A stretch of DNA of 64,000 bases from DATFQE01 sp963739085 (GTDB lineage: Bacteria; Actinomycetota; Thermoleophilia; Gaiellales; Gaiellaceae), in contig CAVTZA010000023.1 of NCBI GenBank assembly GCA_963739085.1, forward strand, positions 1 to 64,000, written 5' to 3'. The notes beneath the pieces were generated by a model. It worked only from the letters and a program-made list of their open reading frames with translations. It was not told the origin of the DNA and ran no database searches. How positions within the stretch are numbered: the first letter of the stretch is position 1; every line of letters starts with the position of its first letter. This document shows, piece after piece, positions 9,575-18,007 of the stretch. The position numbers and the translations under genes were made by a program.

Positions 9575-11953
9575 ACCTTCTCCTCGGTGTAGTCGATCTC
9601 GGGCTCGGTCAGCTTCGCGTTCTTCAGCAGGTCGAGGAGCTCGTCGCCGTAGATCTCGCGGCGCGCGACGACGACGTCGGCGATGTGGGAGACGGCCTCT
9701 TTGTTCTGCAGGATCAGGTTGTGGGCCTTGACGTAGGCCTGGCCAAGGATCTGCGCGGCGGCCTTCCGCTTGTCCGGGTCGCCGAGCGACTCCGGAGACC
9801 GGGTCGTGGGAGCCGGTTCGATTCATGATCTGACGTCCGATCTCCTCGAAGCGCTTCAGGATCTCGTCGCGCGCTTCCTTGCGCTCTTCGTCGTCGTTGA
9901 AGCCGCCGTTCAGCTCGACCCGCTCAGGCCCCATCGCGGAGACACCGACCATGAAGGCCGCCCGTGCGGTCGCGCTCTGCACGTCGCCGCCGACCCCGTC
10001 GAGTTCTCGTCGTAGAAGACGCGCTCGGCGGCCATCGCGCCGAGCGTCCAGATCGAGCGCCGCCACCTGCTCGGAGCGCCACTTCGAGAAGCGCTCCTCC
10101 TTCTCGAGCGCCTGGTGGTGCCCGAGCGACTGCCCGCGCATGCGGATCGAGAGCCGCGTCGACTCGATGTCCTTCATGTAAACGTGGCTGGCGACCGCGT
10201 GGCCGGCCTCGTGGATGGCGACGGCTCGCGTCTCGTCCGGCACGTACTCGATGTTGATCGCGGTGCCGGACTCGACCGTCGTCATCGCCTCGAACAGGTC
10301 GTCGAACTCGAACCCCGGCCGCCCGTCGTGATGCGCGATCGTCAGTGCCATCGAGCACACCTGCTCGATCATCGCCGGCGAGTAGCCGTTGGTGACCCGC
10401 GCGATCTCGTCGCGGCGGCTGCGACTCGTCGAGGTCCTCGCTGTGGGACACCTTGTCGATGTAGAGGTCGAAGATGTCGAGCCGGTCCTGCTTGGTCGGC
10501 GTGCGGAACCAGACGTGGCGGCCGAGCCGGCCCGGGCGCGTGAGCGCCGGGTCGAGCGACTCGATCGGCACGTTGCAGGCGCCGATGAAGTAGATCTGCT
10601 CGCTCCGCGGCTTCGGCGGCGGCCGCCGCAGCGAGAACTTCCCGATCGCGACGCGGGATCACGTAAGTCGCGTCGAGGAACGTGTTGAAGCGGTTGGTCC
10701 GGAGCTTCTTGAAGTAGGGCGGGTTGCCGATGCCGTCCATGACGACGAGCAGCTGGTTGAGGGCCAGCTGGCCCCCGCCGCCCATCCCGCCGGGCACCGG
10801 GAACTGGTTCACGATCCCGAGGCCGCCAGGAACGTCTGCGCCCGCTCGGGCGCGCGCGCTTCGAAGAGCCGCTCGCGCCAAGCCCTGGTCTCGAGGATCA
10901 GGTCGCCGCTCGGCGTGAGCGAGCCGTACGGGCCGTAGAAAGCGAGCTCCTCGAAACGCGTCGCCGGAAGCGGCGTGGCGCCGGCGGCGGGGCCGAGGCT
11001 CTGCCGCCGCATGCCGACGGCGTCGATCTCGTCGATGAAGACGATGCACTGGCCGCCCCACTTGCGCGCGAGCCGCTTCGCCTTCCAGGCGAGGTAGCGG
11101 ACGATCACCGCGTCCATGCCCATGAACGCCTGCGGAACCCGGAGCCCGGGATCGAGACGAACGGGCAGTTGAACCCGGTCGCGATCGCCTTCGAGAGCAT
11201 CGTCTTGCCGGTGCCCGGTGGGCCGAGGAAGAGGATGCCTCGCTCGCGCTTGCCGCCCGCCTTCTCGAAGGCCTCGCCGGACTGCCAGAGCGAGACGATC
11301 TTGCGGACTTCCTCCTTCGCCTCGGCCTGGCCGCGGACGTCCTCGAGCTTCACGCCCCAGTCCGCGTCGCCGGGCTCGTAGGACTGGATCTGCGTGATCC
11401 CCATGAGCATCAGGGGGCCCATCAGGATCAGGAAGTTGAAGACGAAGAGAAGCGGGAAGATGATCGCGTAGATCAGGATCTGCGGGTTCGACATGTATTC
11501 GATCGCGCCCTCGACGATCCCGACCGCGGTGCCCCACCAGGTGTGCTCGCCGCCCGGTATGAGCAGCTGGATGACGTAGACGATCGTGATGAAGAGGGCG
11601 ATCAGGTACGCGACGTGCCACTTGCGGCTCCAGTACCAGGCACGGCGGCGGTTGACGACGTCCTCGTCCCGTAGCTGTTGCTCGTCCTGGCCGAACAGGC
11701 TCGGCCACGGGATCAGGCGCCGCAGGACGACGTCCAGCAGGCCGCGGTAGGCGATGACGAGCAGGAAGGTGACGACGATCGCCCAGCCGAGCGGCCAGTC
11801 GCGCTGGACGTAGAGCCACAGGAACGGCAGCGGGCTCGTGAGGATCGCGATGAGCGTCGCGGCGCGGATCAGCCGCCGCCACTGGCTCGCGAGCGCTTTC
11901 GACGCCTCCCCGGCCGGGGCGATGGTCGACAGCTGCTCGGAAACAGTCGCCAT
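9559..11953 (-). CDS. FtsH-like membrane AAA+ zinc protease, variant with inserts, seven frame breaks
   Basis: ATP-dependent membrane protease. The N-terminus has four hydrophobic segments (about residues 28-49, 54-73, 112-133, 157-187) instead of the usual two. Walker A GPPGTGKT (244-251), Walker B IVFIDEID, the second region of homology (LDPALTRPGRLGRHV) and the zinc site AIHEAGHAV follow. Long extra segments lie between Walker B and the NQLLVVMDG helix and before the arginine fingers. The reading frame is broken at about 9793, 9996, 10048, 10415, 10648, 10830 and 11134; correcting single bases gives about 797 residues ending EKVWPRL. Start ATG 11953 follows a TAAGCT box. Assembly error is likelier than decay because every piece is conserved. 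Confidence 0.8.
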
Positions 11954-11961
11954 TCGTCGTC

Positions 11962-12014
11962 AGCTTAGACGGGCGCTCAGCCGGAATGGTTTTCTCGTCG
12001 GCAACACTTAACCT
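11962..12014. promoter_or_regulatory. divergent leaderless -10 boxes (ftsH-like / cation efflux gene)
   Basis: TAAGCT on the minus strand (11962-11967) ends 8 bases before ATG 11953. TAACCT on the plus strand (12009-12014) ends 7 bases before ATG 12022. Neither gene has a clear ribosome site, so both mRNAs may begin at or near the start codon. Confidence 0.55.
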
Positions 12015-12021
12015 GACCTTC

Positions 12022-13035
12022 ATGCAGGCGCAACCGGGCCACTCGCACGGCGTCGAGGCGCGCGCGGCCGCCGACCGTAAAGCGCTCGGCGTGGCGCTCG
12101 CGCTGATCGCCGGCTTCTTCATCGTCGAGGTCGTGGCGGGCCTGCTGGCCGGGTCGCTCGCCGTGCTCGCGGACGCGGCGCACATGCTCTCGGACACCGG
12201 CTCGCTCGCGCTCGCCTTCCTGGCTTCGTGGCTCGCCGTTCGTCCCGCAACGCCGCAGCGGAGCTTCGGGTTCCGGCGCGCGGAGATCCTCGCGGCGCTG
12301 GCGAACGGCATCGCGCTCGTCGCCGTGTCGATCTGGATCTTCATCGCGGCGATCGGCAGGCTCGACGATCCGCCCCAGGTGCCCGGAGGCTGGATCCTGG
12401 CCGTCGGCATCGCCGGCCTCGCCGTCAACGCCGCCGCGGCCTCGGTCCTGGCGCGGGCCGGCGGCGAGAGCCTCAACCTCCGGGCGGCGCTCCTCCATGT
12501 GCTCGCCGACCTGCTCGGCTCGGTCGGCGTGATCATCGCCGGCCTGGTCGTGCTCACAACGGGCTGGGAGTACGCCGACCCCGTCGCGGCGATGGCGATC
12601 GGCGTGCTCGTCCTCGCCAGCTCGTGGCGGATCCTGCGCGAGTCGGTCGCGATCCTGCTGGAAGAGACCCCTGCGGGGATCGACGCGGTCGAGGTGGGGC
12701 ACGCGCTCGCCGCGGTCGAGGGCGTCGTGCAGGTGCACGACCTGCACATCTGGACCATCACCTCCGGGTTTCCAGCGCTCGCCGCCCACGTCCTCGTCGA
12801 GCCCGACTCCGACTTCCGCGCGGTCCGACTGGAGCTCGAGCAGGTCCTGCACACGCGCTTCGGCCTCGACCATACGACCCTCCAGGTCGAGCTCGCCGGC
12901 TCGGAGACGCTCCTCGAGATCGGGCCTACGTTTCGACGCCGCTCTCCCTTGGGTCAGAGCTCCCAACGCAATGAGGCGCTGAGTCGCCGGGCCGCGCTGG
13001 GCGGCGCGAGGCGGCGTCCTGTCGCGCCCGTATAG
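12022..13035 (+). CDS. cation diffusion facilitator (zinc/cobalt/cadmium efflux)
   Basis: CDF-family metal/proton antiporter with six helices. The first metal-site HxxxD pattern (ADAAHMLSD) and the second-helix pair (HVLADLLG) are intact, as is a C-terminal cytoplasmic ferredoxin-like domain (VHDLHIWTITSG). An N-terminal GHSHG is typical of CzcD-like members. I start at ATG 12022 (MQAQPGHSHG); an upstream in-frame start at 11986 adds residues outside the family pattern and precedes the -10 box. The last 30 or so residues (after ETLLEIG) are Arg/Ala-rich and encoded by the quasi-palindromic element that begins at 12954, so the natural C-terminus has probably been replaced. Confidence 0.88.
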   Translation: MQAQPGHSHGVEARAAADRKALGVALALIAGFFIVEVVAGLLAGSLAVLADAAHMLSDTGSLALAFLASWLAVRPATPQRSFGFRRAEILAALANGIALVAVSIWIFIAAIGRLDDPPQVPGGWILAVGIAGLAVNAAAASVLARAGGESLNLRAALLHVLADLLGSVGVIIAGLVVLTTGWEYADPVAAMAIGVLVLASSWRILRESVAILLEETPAGIDAVEVGHALAAVEGVVQVHDLHIWTITSGFPALAAHVLVEPDSDFRAVRLELEQVLHTRFGLDHTTLQVELAGSETLLEIGPTFRRRSPLGQSSQRNEALSRRAALGGARRRPVAPV

Positions 13036-13121
13036 CTCCGCATACGAACGCTCCCTGCGTCCTTGCCTCGCACCACCCATCGCACCCCGGCAACGAGGCC
13101 ACATCACGTTGGAAGCTCTAA
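12954..13121. repeat. quasi-palindromic element, copy 1
   Basis: A left arm (12956-13012) and right arm (13065-13119) are complementary over about 45 of 55 positions, around a 52-base loop. The outer end reads AGAGCTcCCAACG against CGTTGGaAGCTCT. A block of 41 bases (13048-13088) is identical to 32408-32448 in copy 2. The left arm lies in the 3' end of the cation efflux gene; the right arm runs into the TAAGCT box of the SDR gene. Confidence 0.8.
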
Positions 13122-13124
13122 GCT
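13119..13124 (+). promoter_or_regulatory. leaderless -10 box of the SDR/glycogen operon
   Basis: TAAGCT ends 6 bases before GTG 13131; no ribosome site is present. The box is the outer edge of the quasi-palindromic element. Confidence 0.55.
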
Positions 13125-13130
13125 CGCACC

Positions 13131-13880
13131 GTGCCGTCGCTGGACGGGAAGACCGCCATCGTCACAGGGGCCTCGAGCGGGATCGGCCTCGCCACCGCGC
13201 AGGCGCTCGTCGCCGAGGGAGTACGGGTCGTCGCGGGCGCGCGGCGCGTCGACCGGCTCGACCAGGTCGGCGGGGGCGCGATCGGGCTCCCCCTCGACGT
13301 CACCGACCCGCAGAGCTGTGCCGCGTTCGTCGCGCGCGCGGTCGACGAGCTCGAGGGGCTGGACATCCTCGTGAACGGTGCCGGGCTGGCTCTCGGGCGC
13401 GACCCCTTCACCGACTCGACCGAGGACGACGAGCGCGTCGTCATGGAGACGAACGTGAACGGCCTGATCAGGATGACGCGGCTCTGCCTTCCGCACCTCC
13501 GTGAGGGCGGGCACATCGTCTTGATCGGCTCGATCGCCGGCCGCCAGGCCTACCCCAACGCGGCGCTGTACGTGGCGTCGAAGTTCGCGGTCCGCGGGTT
13601 CACGTACGCCCTTCGGGAGGATCTGCTCGGGCAGCCGATTCGGATCACGACGGTGGATCCGGGCCTCGTCGAGACGAACTTCTCCCGCGTGCGCTTCCGT
13701 GGTGACGAGGAGCAGGCGACGGCCGTCTACGAGGGGGTCGACGCGATGCGCCCGGGCGACATCGCCGAGTGCATCGTCTTCGCGCTCACACGGCCGCCGC
13801 ACGTCAACGTCGACGAGCTCGTCGTCAAGGCGTTGGCCCAGTCGAGCGGCGGTCGGATCCTGCGCACCACGGACGCGTAG
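13131..13880 (+). CDS. SDR-family NAD(P)-dependent oxidoreductase (YdfG-like)
   Basis: Classical short-chain dehydrogenase, 249 residues. The cofactor loop TGASSGIG (9-16), DVTD, NGAG in place of the usual NNAG, active-site Ser in IGSIAG and the YVASK Tyr/Lys pair are all visible. The PGLVETNFS tail is typical of YdfG/serine-dehydrogenase-like members that act on 3-hydroxy acids. The substrate is not determined. First gene of an apparent operon with glycogen debranching enzyme (2 bases downstream) and a glycosyltransferase, although an SDR has no obvious role in glycogen metabolism. Confidence 0.9.
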   Translation: MPSLDGKTAIVTGASSGIGLATAQALVAEGVRVVAGARRVDRLDQVGGGAIGLPLDVTDPQSCAAFVARAVDELEGLDILVNGAGLALGRDPFTDSTEDDERVVMETNVNGLIRMTRLCLPHLREGGHIVLIGSIAGRQAYPNAALYVASKFAVRGFTYALREDLLGQPIRITTVDPGLVETNFSRVRFRGDEEQATAVYEGVDAMRPGDIAECIVFALTRPPHVNVDELVVKALAQSSGGRILRTTDA

Positions 13881-13882
13881 CC

Positions 13883-15928
13883 GTGTCTCTGACGATCCTC
13901 GAAGGATCGACATTCTGTGTCTGCGACCACCTCGGCGACTTCGGCTGGCCGACGAGCGGCTTCTTCGCCAAGGACGTCCGCTTCCTCTCGCTCTACGAGC
14001 TGACGATCGACGGCCAGGCGCCGCTGCTCCTGTCCTCCGACCAGGTCGAGTACTTCTCGGCCGCGTTCTACCTGCGCAATCCGCGGACCAGCTCACTCCC
14101 GCTGGACGTCCTGTCGATCGCGCGGGAGCGCTTCGTCGGCGACGGCATGCAGGATGGGCTGACGCTCGTGAACCATGCGATGGAGCCGGTCGCGTTCGAG
14201 GTCGGCCTGCGCTTCGGTAGCGACTTCGCGGACATCTTCTCCGTCAAGGACTACGACTTCGCGCTCGGCGACCCCGAGGCGGCGGCGCCGCTGCCGCCGC
14301 TCGTCGAGCCCACCTTCGACGCGGAGAACAACCAGTTCGTCTTCGTCGACCCGGACAGCGGGGCGAGGACGCAGGTGATCCTCTCCCGGCCGGGCACCGT
14401 GGACGGCTCGACGATCCGCTGGCACGTCACCTTGGAGGCGCGGGCCGAGTGGAGCGTCCGGATCGACGTCAACGCGGACCTCGACGGCGACCAGGAGGCG
14501 CCGAAGGTCGTGGAGCGGCGCTTCGGCGAGGAGCTCGTCCATGTGCGCGAATCGCTCGCGGCGTGGAAGCTGCGCGTGCCGCAGCTCCGCACGGGCTGGG
14601 ACGACCTCCACCACTCCTTCAACCGCTCGATCGCCGACCTGGCGTCGCTGCGGATCCGCAACGGGCTCGGCTCCCTGCCCGCGGCAGGCATGCCCTGGTT
14701 CATGACCGTGTTCGGCCGCGACACGCTGATCACGTGCCTGCAGACGCTGCTCTTCGGGCCGGAGCTCGCGCGTAGCGCCCTCGAGGTGCTCGCGAACCTG
14801 CAGGCGACCGAGGACGTTCCGGAGCTCGACGCCGAGCCCGGCAAGATCGTCCACGAGGTGCGGCACGGCAAGGCCGCCAGGCGCTGGTTCGAGAGGTACT
14901 ACGGCACGCTCGACGCCACGCCGCTCTACCTGATCCTGCTGTCCGAGGTCTGGCGCTGGACCGACGACGCCGCGCTCGTTCGCGGCTTCCGAGAGCCGGC
15001 GCTGAAGGCGCTCGCGTGGATCGACGAGTGGGGCGACCGCGACGGGGACGGCTTCGTCGAGTACAAGAAGCGGAGCCCGGGCGGCCTCGACAACCAGTCC
15101 TGGAAGGACAGCGGCGACTCGATGCGCTTCGCCGACGGCCGCATCGCCGAATCGCCGATCGCGCCGTGCGAGGTGCAGGGCTACGTGTACGACGCGAAGG
15201 TGCGGGCGGCGGAGCTTGCGCGCGAGGTGTGGCGCGACCGGGCGCTCGCCGAGCGGCTGGAGCGCGAGGCGGCCGAGCTCAAGAAGCGCTTCGACGAGGC
15301 CTTCTGGTGTGAGCCCGGCTACTACGCGCTCGGGCTCGACCGGGACAAGCAGCCCATCGACTCACTGACCTCCAACATCGGCCACCTGCTCTGGAGCGGG
15401 ATCGTCCCCGACGAGCGGGTCGAGCAGGTCGTGGACTGTCTGATGGGCGAGGCGCTGTGGTCCGGGTGGGGCGTACGCACGATGTCGAAGGGCGACGCGG
15501 CCTACAACCCGCTCTCGTACCACAACGGGACGGTGTGGCCCCACGACAACTCGCTGTGCGCGGCCGGGCTCGCGCGCTACCAGCGTTGGAGCGAGCTGCA
15601 CCGCATCGTGCGGCGGATGCTCGCCGCCTCGCGCCACTTCGACCACCAGCTGCCGGAGGTCTTCGCGGGCATGCCGCGCGCGGACACGCCCTTCCCGGTC
15701 CGCTACCCGACCGCGGCGCGGCCACAGGCCTGGGCGGCGGGGACGCCCGTGCTGCTGCTCCAGCTGCTGCTGGGGCTCGAGGTGGACCGCGGCCGCCACC
15801 AGCTACGCACGAACGCGCCGGACCTCCCTATCTGGGCGGACTCGATCAGGCTGACCGGCATCAGGGCGTTCGAGCGCGCATGGGACGTGTCGGTCGAGAA
15901 TGGGCAGGTAACGGTGACACCCGCATGA
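13883..15928 (+). CDS. glycogen debranching enzyme (amylo-alpha-1,6-glucosidase family)
   Basis: A 681-residue cytoplasmic protein. The N-terminal beta domain (residues 1-220; GSTFCVCDHLGDF...FFAKDVRFLS) matches the glycogen-debranching N-terminal domain. It is followed by an (alpha/alpha)6 barrel of the GH63/GH133-like group, with GMPWFMTVFGRDT, SWKDSGDSMRF and YHNGTVWPHDN motifs that carry the acidic catalytic residues. It should hydrolyse alpha-1,6 branch points of glycogen or related glucans. I start at GTG 13883, two bases after the SDR stop; more upstream starts run through the SDR gene. The next gene overlaps by 4 bases. Confidence 0.9.
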   Translation: MSLTILEGSTFCVCDHLGDFGWPTSGFFAKDVRFLSLYELTIDGQAPLLLSSDQVEYFSAAFYLRNPRTSSLPLDVLSIARERFVGDGMQDGLTLVNHAMEPVAFEVGLRFGSDFADIFSVKDYDFALGDPEAAAPLPPLVEPTFDAENNQFVFVDPDSGARTQVILSRPGTVDGSTIRWHVTLEARAEWSVRIDVNADLDGDQEAPKVVERRFGEELVHVRESLAAWKLRVPQLRTGWDDLHHSFNRSIADLASLRIRNGLGSLPAAGMPWFMTVFGRDTLITCLQTLLFGPELARSALEVLANLQATEDVPELDAEPGKIVHEVRHGKAARRWFERYYGTLDATPLYLILLSEVWRWTDDAALVRGFREPALKALAWIDEWGDRDGDGFVEYKKRSPGGLDNQSWKDSGDSMRFADGRIAESPIAPCEVQGYVYDAKVRAAELAREVWRDRALAERLEREAAELKKRFDEAFWCEPGYYALGLDRDKQPIDSLTSNIGHLLWSGIVPDERVEQVVDCLMGEALWSGWGVRTMSKGDAAYNPLSYHNGTVWPHDNSLCAAGLARYQRWSELHRIVRRMLAASRHFDHQLPEVFAGMPRADTPFPVRYPTAARPQAWAAGTPVLLLQLLLGLEVDRGRHQLRTNAPDLPIWADSIRLTGIRAFERAWDVSVENGQVTVTPA

Positions 15929-16974
15929 GAATCGCCGTCCTCAGTCCTGTCTGGTTCGCAGTGCCGCCGACCGGTTACGGCGGCATCGAGCTGATCGTCT
16001 CCTTGCTCGCCGACGGCCTCGTCGACGCAGGGCACGAGGTGACACTCTTCGCCTCAGGCGACTCGCTCACCAAGGCGCACCTCGATTCGGTCTTCCCGCG
16101 CGCGCCGAGCGAGCTGATCGGCCGGACGATCCCCGAGCTCCGGCACACGCTCTCGTGTTACACGCGTGCGAACGATTTCGACGTGATCAACGACCACTCG
16201 GGGATGCCCGCGGCGGCGCTCGCCGGTGCGCTCGAGACACCTGTGCTCCACACGGTCCACGGTCCGCTCGACGGCGAGGCCGGCGACATGTACCGCTCGA
16301 TCCAGGAGATCGCGCCGAACGTCGGCCTGATCTCGATCTCGCTCAACCAGCGCCGTCCCGCGCCCGAGCTGCCCTGGGCCGCGAACATCCCGAACGCGCT
16401 CGACCTTTCGCTCTACCCCTGCAAGCCGCACCCCGGCGAGTACCTGCTCTTTCTCGGGCGGATGAGCCCCGACAAGGGCGCGCACCGGGCGATCGCCGTG
16501 GCGATGGAGCTCGGCCTGCCGCTGAAGATGGCGGGCAAGAAGCGCGAGCCGAAGGAGGAGCAGTACTTCGCCGAGTTCGTCGAGCCGCACCTCGGCGCCA
16601 CCATCGAGTGGCTGGGAGAGGTTCCGCACGGCACGAAGGTGGAGCTGCTCCAGGACGCGCGGGCGACGCTGTTCCCGATCGAGTGGGAGGAGCCGTTCGG
16701 CCTCGTGATGATCGAGTCGATGGCGTGCGGCACGCCGGTGATCGCGACCCGGCACGGGGCGGTTCCCGAGGTGATCGAGCACGGCCGCAGCGGGTTGATC
16801 GTCGACAACTACCGCGAGATGCCCGCCGCGTTGGAGCTCGCCGATGGGCTCGACCCGCTCGAGTGCCGCCGGTACGTCGAGGGGCGCTTCGCGCCCGAGC
16901 GGATGGTGGGCGACTACCTGGACGCCTACCGCGAAGCGGTCGAGCGCGCCTCCGCCGTCTCCGGCGAGAGGTAG
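15925..16974 (+). CDS. glycosyltransferase family 4
   Basis: GT-B fold retaining glycosyltransferase, 349 residues. The N-terminal Rossmann domain begins with the PPTGYGGIE loop, and the C-terminal donor domain has the LFLGRMSPDKGAHRAI and EEPFGLVMIESMACGTPVIA signatures, which contain the EX7E motif for nucleotide-sugar binding. Usually adds a hexose to lipid, sugar or protein acceptors; next to a debranching enzyme a role in glucan or trehalose metabolism is possible but unproven. ATGA overlap with the debranching enzyme. Its 3' end overlaps the convergent GNAT gene by 49 bases. Confidence 0.9.
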   Translation: MRIAVLSPVWFAVPPTGYGGIELIVSLLADGLVDAGHEVTLFASGDSLTKAHLDSVFPRAPSELIGRTIPELRHTLSCYTRANDFDVINDHSGMPAAALAGALETPVLHTVHGPLDGEAGDMYRSIQEIAPNVGLISISLNQRRPAPELPWAANIPNALDLSLYPCKPHPGEYLLFLGRMSPDKGAHRAIAVAMELGLPLKMAGKKREPKEEQYFAEFVEPHLGATIEWLGEVPHGTKVELLQDARATLFPIEWEEPFGLVMIESMACGTPVIATRHGAVPEVIEHGRSGLIVDNYREMPAALELADGLDPLECRRYVEGRFAPERMVGDYLDAYREAVERASAVSGER

Positions 16975-17744
16975 TTCGGTCGCAGGTACGCCTCCGCGAA
17001 GCCGAAGCGGAGGATGTTGCGGTACGAGTTGCTCGGCTTCAGCGGGATCCGCTCGCCGGTCTCTGTGAAGAGCTTGGAGCAGCCGGACTCGAGCGCGTCC
17101 TGGATGCGCCGCCCGAGCAGCGCGCTCTGGCTGCCCTTGCGCCGGTGCTCGGGGCGCGTCGCCGCGAAGCAGAGGTAGCCCGCGCCGTCGTGGACGTAGA
17201 GGGCGCCCGCGCCGGCGGGCTCGTCTCCGTCGTAGGCGAGGTAGCAGCGCCAGCTCGTGCGCGGGAGCTCGGCGAACCACGGCACCGTGAACGGCTCGAG
17301 CTCGTACCCGGCGGCGACGACCTCGCCGAAGTCGGTCCCGTGCTCGGGGCCGACCTGCTCGATCCGGAGGTTCGTCTCCGTCTGCGGCGGCTCCTCGCTG
17401 CCGCGCATGAACTTCATCCACGTGTACCCGCGTTCGAAGCGCCGCTGCTCGAGCTGTGCCGGGAGATCCGAGGGCTTCGCGTTCGGGTTCAGCGAGACGT
17501 AGAAGCGGCGGCCGTGCGCGTCGAAGAAGGCCTCGATCGCCTCCAGGTCGGTCGCCGACGCCGGCTGGTCGAGGCCGAGCCCGACGACTCGGTTGAGCAT
17601 CGTCGACTCCTGCCCCCCGACCGCCGTGCAGAGCGCGCCGCCGATCCTCGTGCACGCGATGCCGTGGCGCGCGGCAAGGTCCGGCGGCGCCGCGTCCCAC
17701 AGCTCGGCCCAGCTCGCGAGCTCCACCTGTTCGGCCATGTGCAT
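16926..17744 (-). CDS. GNAT-family acetyltransferase
   Basis: A 272-residue protein with a C-terminal GNAT fold. Acetyl-CoA-binding signatures are visible in ATRPEHRRKGSQSALLGRR (motif A, R/Q-x-x-G-x-A-like) and the late beta-bulge ETGERIPLKPSNSYRNILRFGF. The N-terminal 110 residues resemble a degenerate second GNAT domain, a common arrangement in actinobacteria. Acceptor unknown. Two close ATG codons (17744 and 17738) are possible starts. Confidence 0.82.
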   Translation of the reverse strand: MHMAEQVELASWAELWDAAPPDLAARHGIACTRIGGALCTAVGGQESTMLNRVVGLGLDQPASATDLEAIEAFFDAHGRRFYVSLNPNAKPSDLPAQLEQRRFERGYTWMKFMRGSEEPPQTETNLRIEQVGPEHGTDFGEVVAAGYELEPFTVPWFAELPRTSWRCYLAYDGDEPAGAGALYVHDGAGYLCFAATRPEHRRKGSQSALLGRRIQDALESGCSKLFTETGERIPLKPSNSYRNILRFGFAEAYLRPNYLSPETAEARSTASR

Positions 17745-17828
17745 ACGGGCCCTATCTTCTCAACGTCGCGCGCTCTGTTTCTTCCCCAGCGCTGTGCCTT
17801 CGCTCGACCGATTCCGTGAATCCGGCGC

Positions 17829-18007
17829 TTCGCGTGGTGCCAGGCACCCGCACGAAAGCGTCGCGGACCGTCCACAGCGGGGCGTTAAGGCCTAGCGCTG
17901 GGGGAAGCTCCCGGTTCCCCCAGACCCCTCCACTGGTCCGCTCGCGGACAGGCCGCGTTGCGCGGTGCCAGGCATCGTCACAAGAGCGTCACGATGCGCC
18001 CACAGGG
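17829..18007. repeat. direct repeat pair flanking a hairpin
   Basis: Two copies of an approximately 50-base sequence containing GGTGCCAGGCA lie in the same orientation (about 17829-17880 and 17957-18007, roughly 75% identical by eye). Between them is a perfect 9-bp stem with an 8-base loop (17898-17923, CTGGGGGAA/TTCCCCCAG). The second copy runs over the last codons of the MFS gene. The remainder of 17745-17988 holds no gene that I can see. Confidence 0.6.

Noticed and set aside
17745..17988. tRNA or small RNA gene in the gap
   Set aside because: No cloverleaf could be drawn; the gap is explained by the direct repeats and hairpin.
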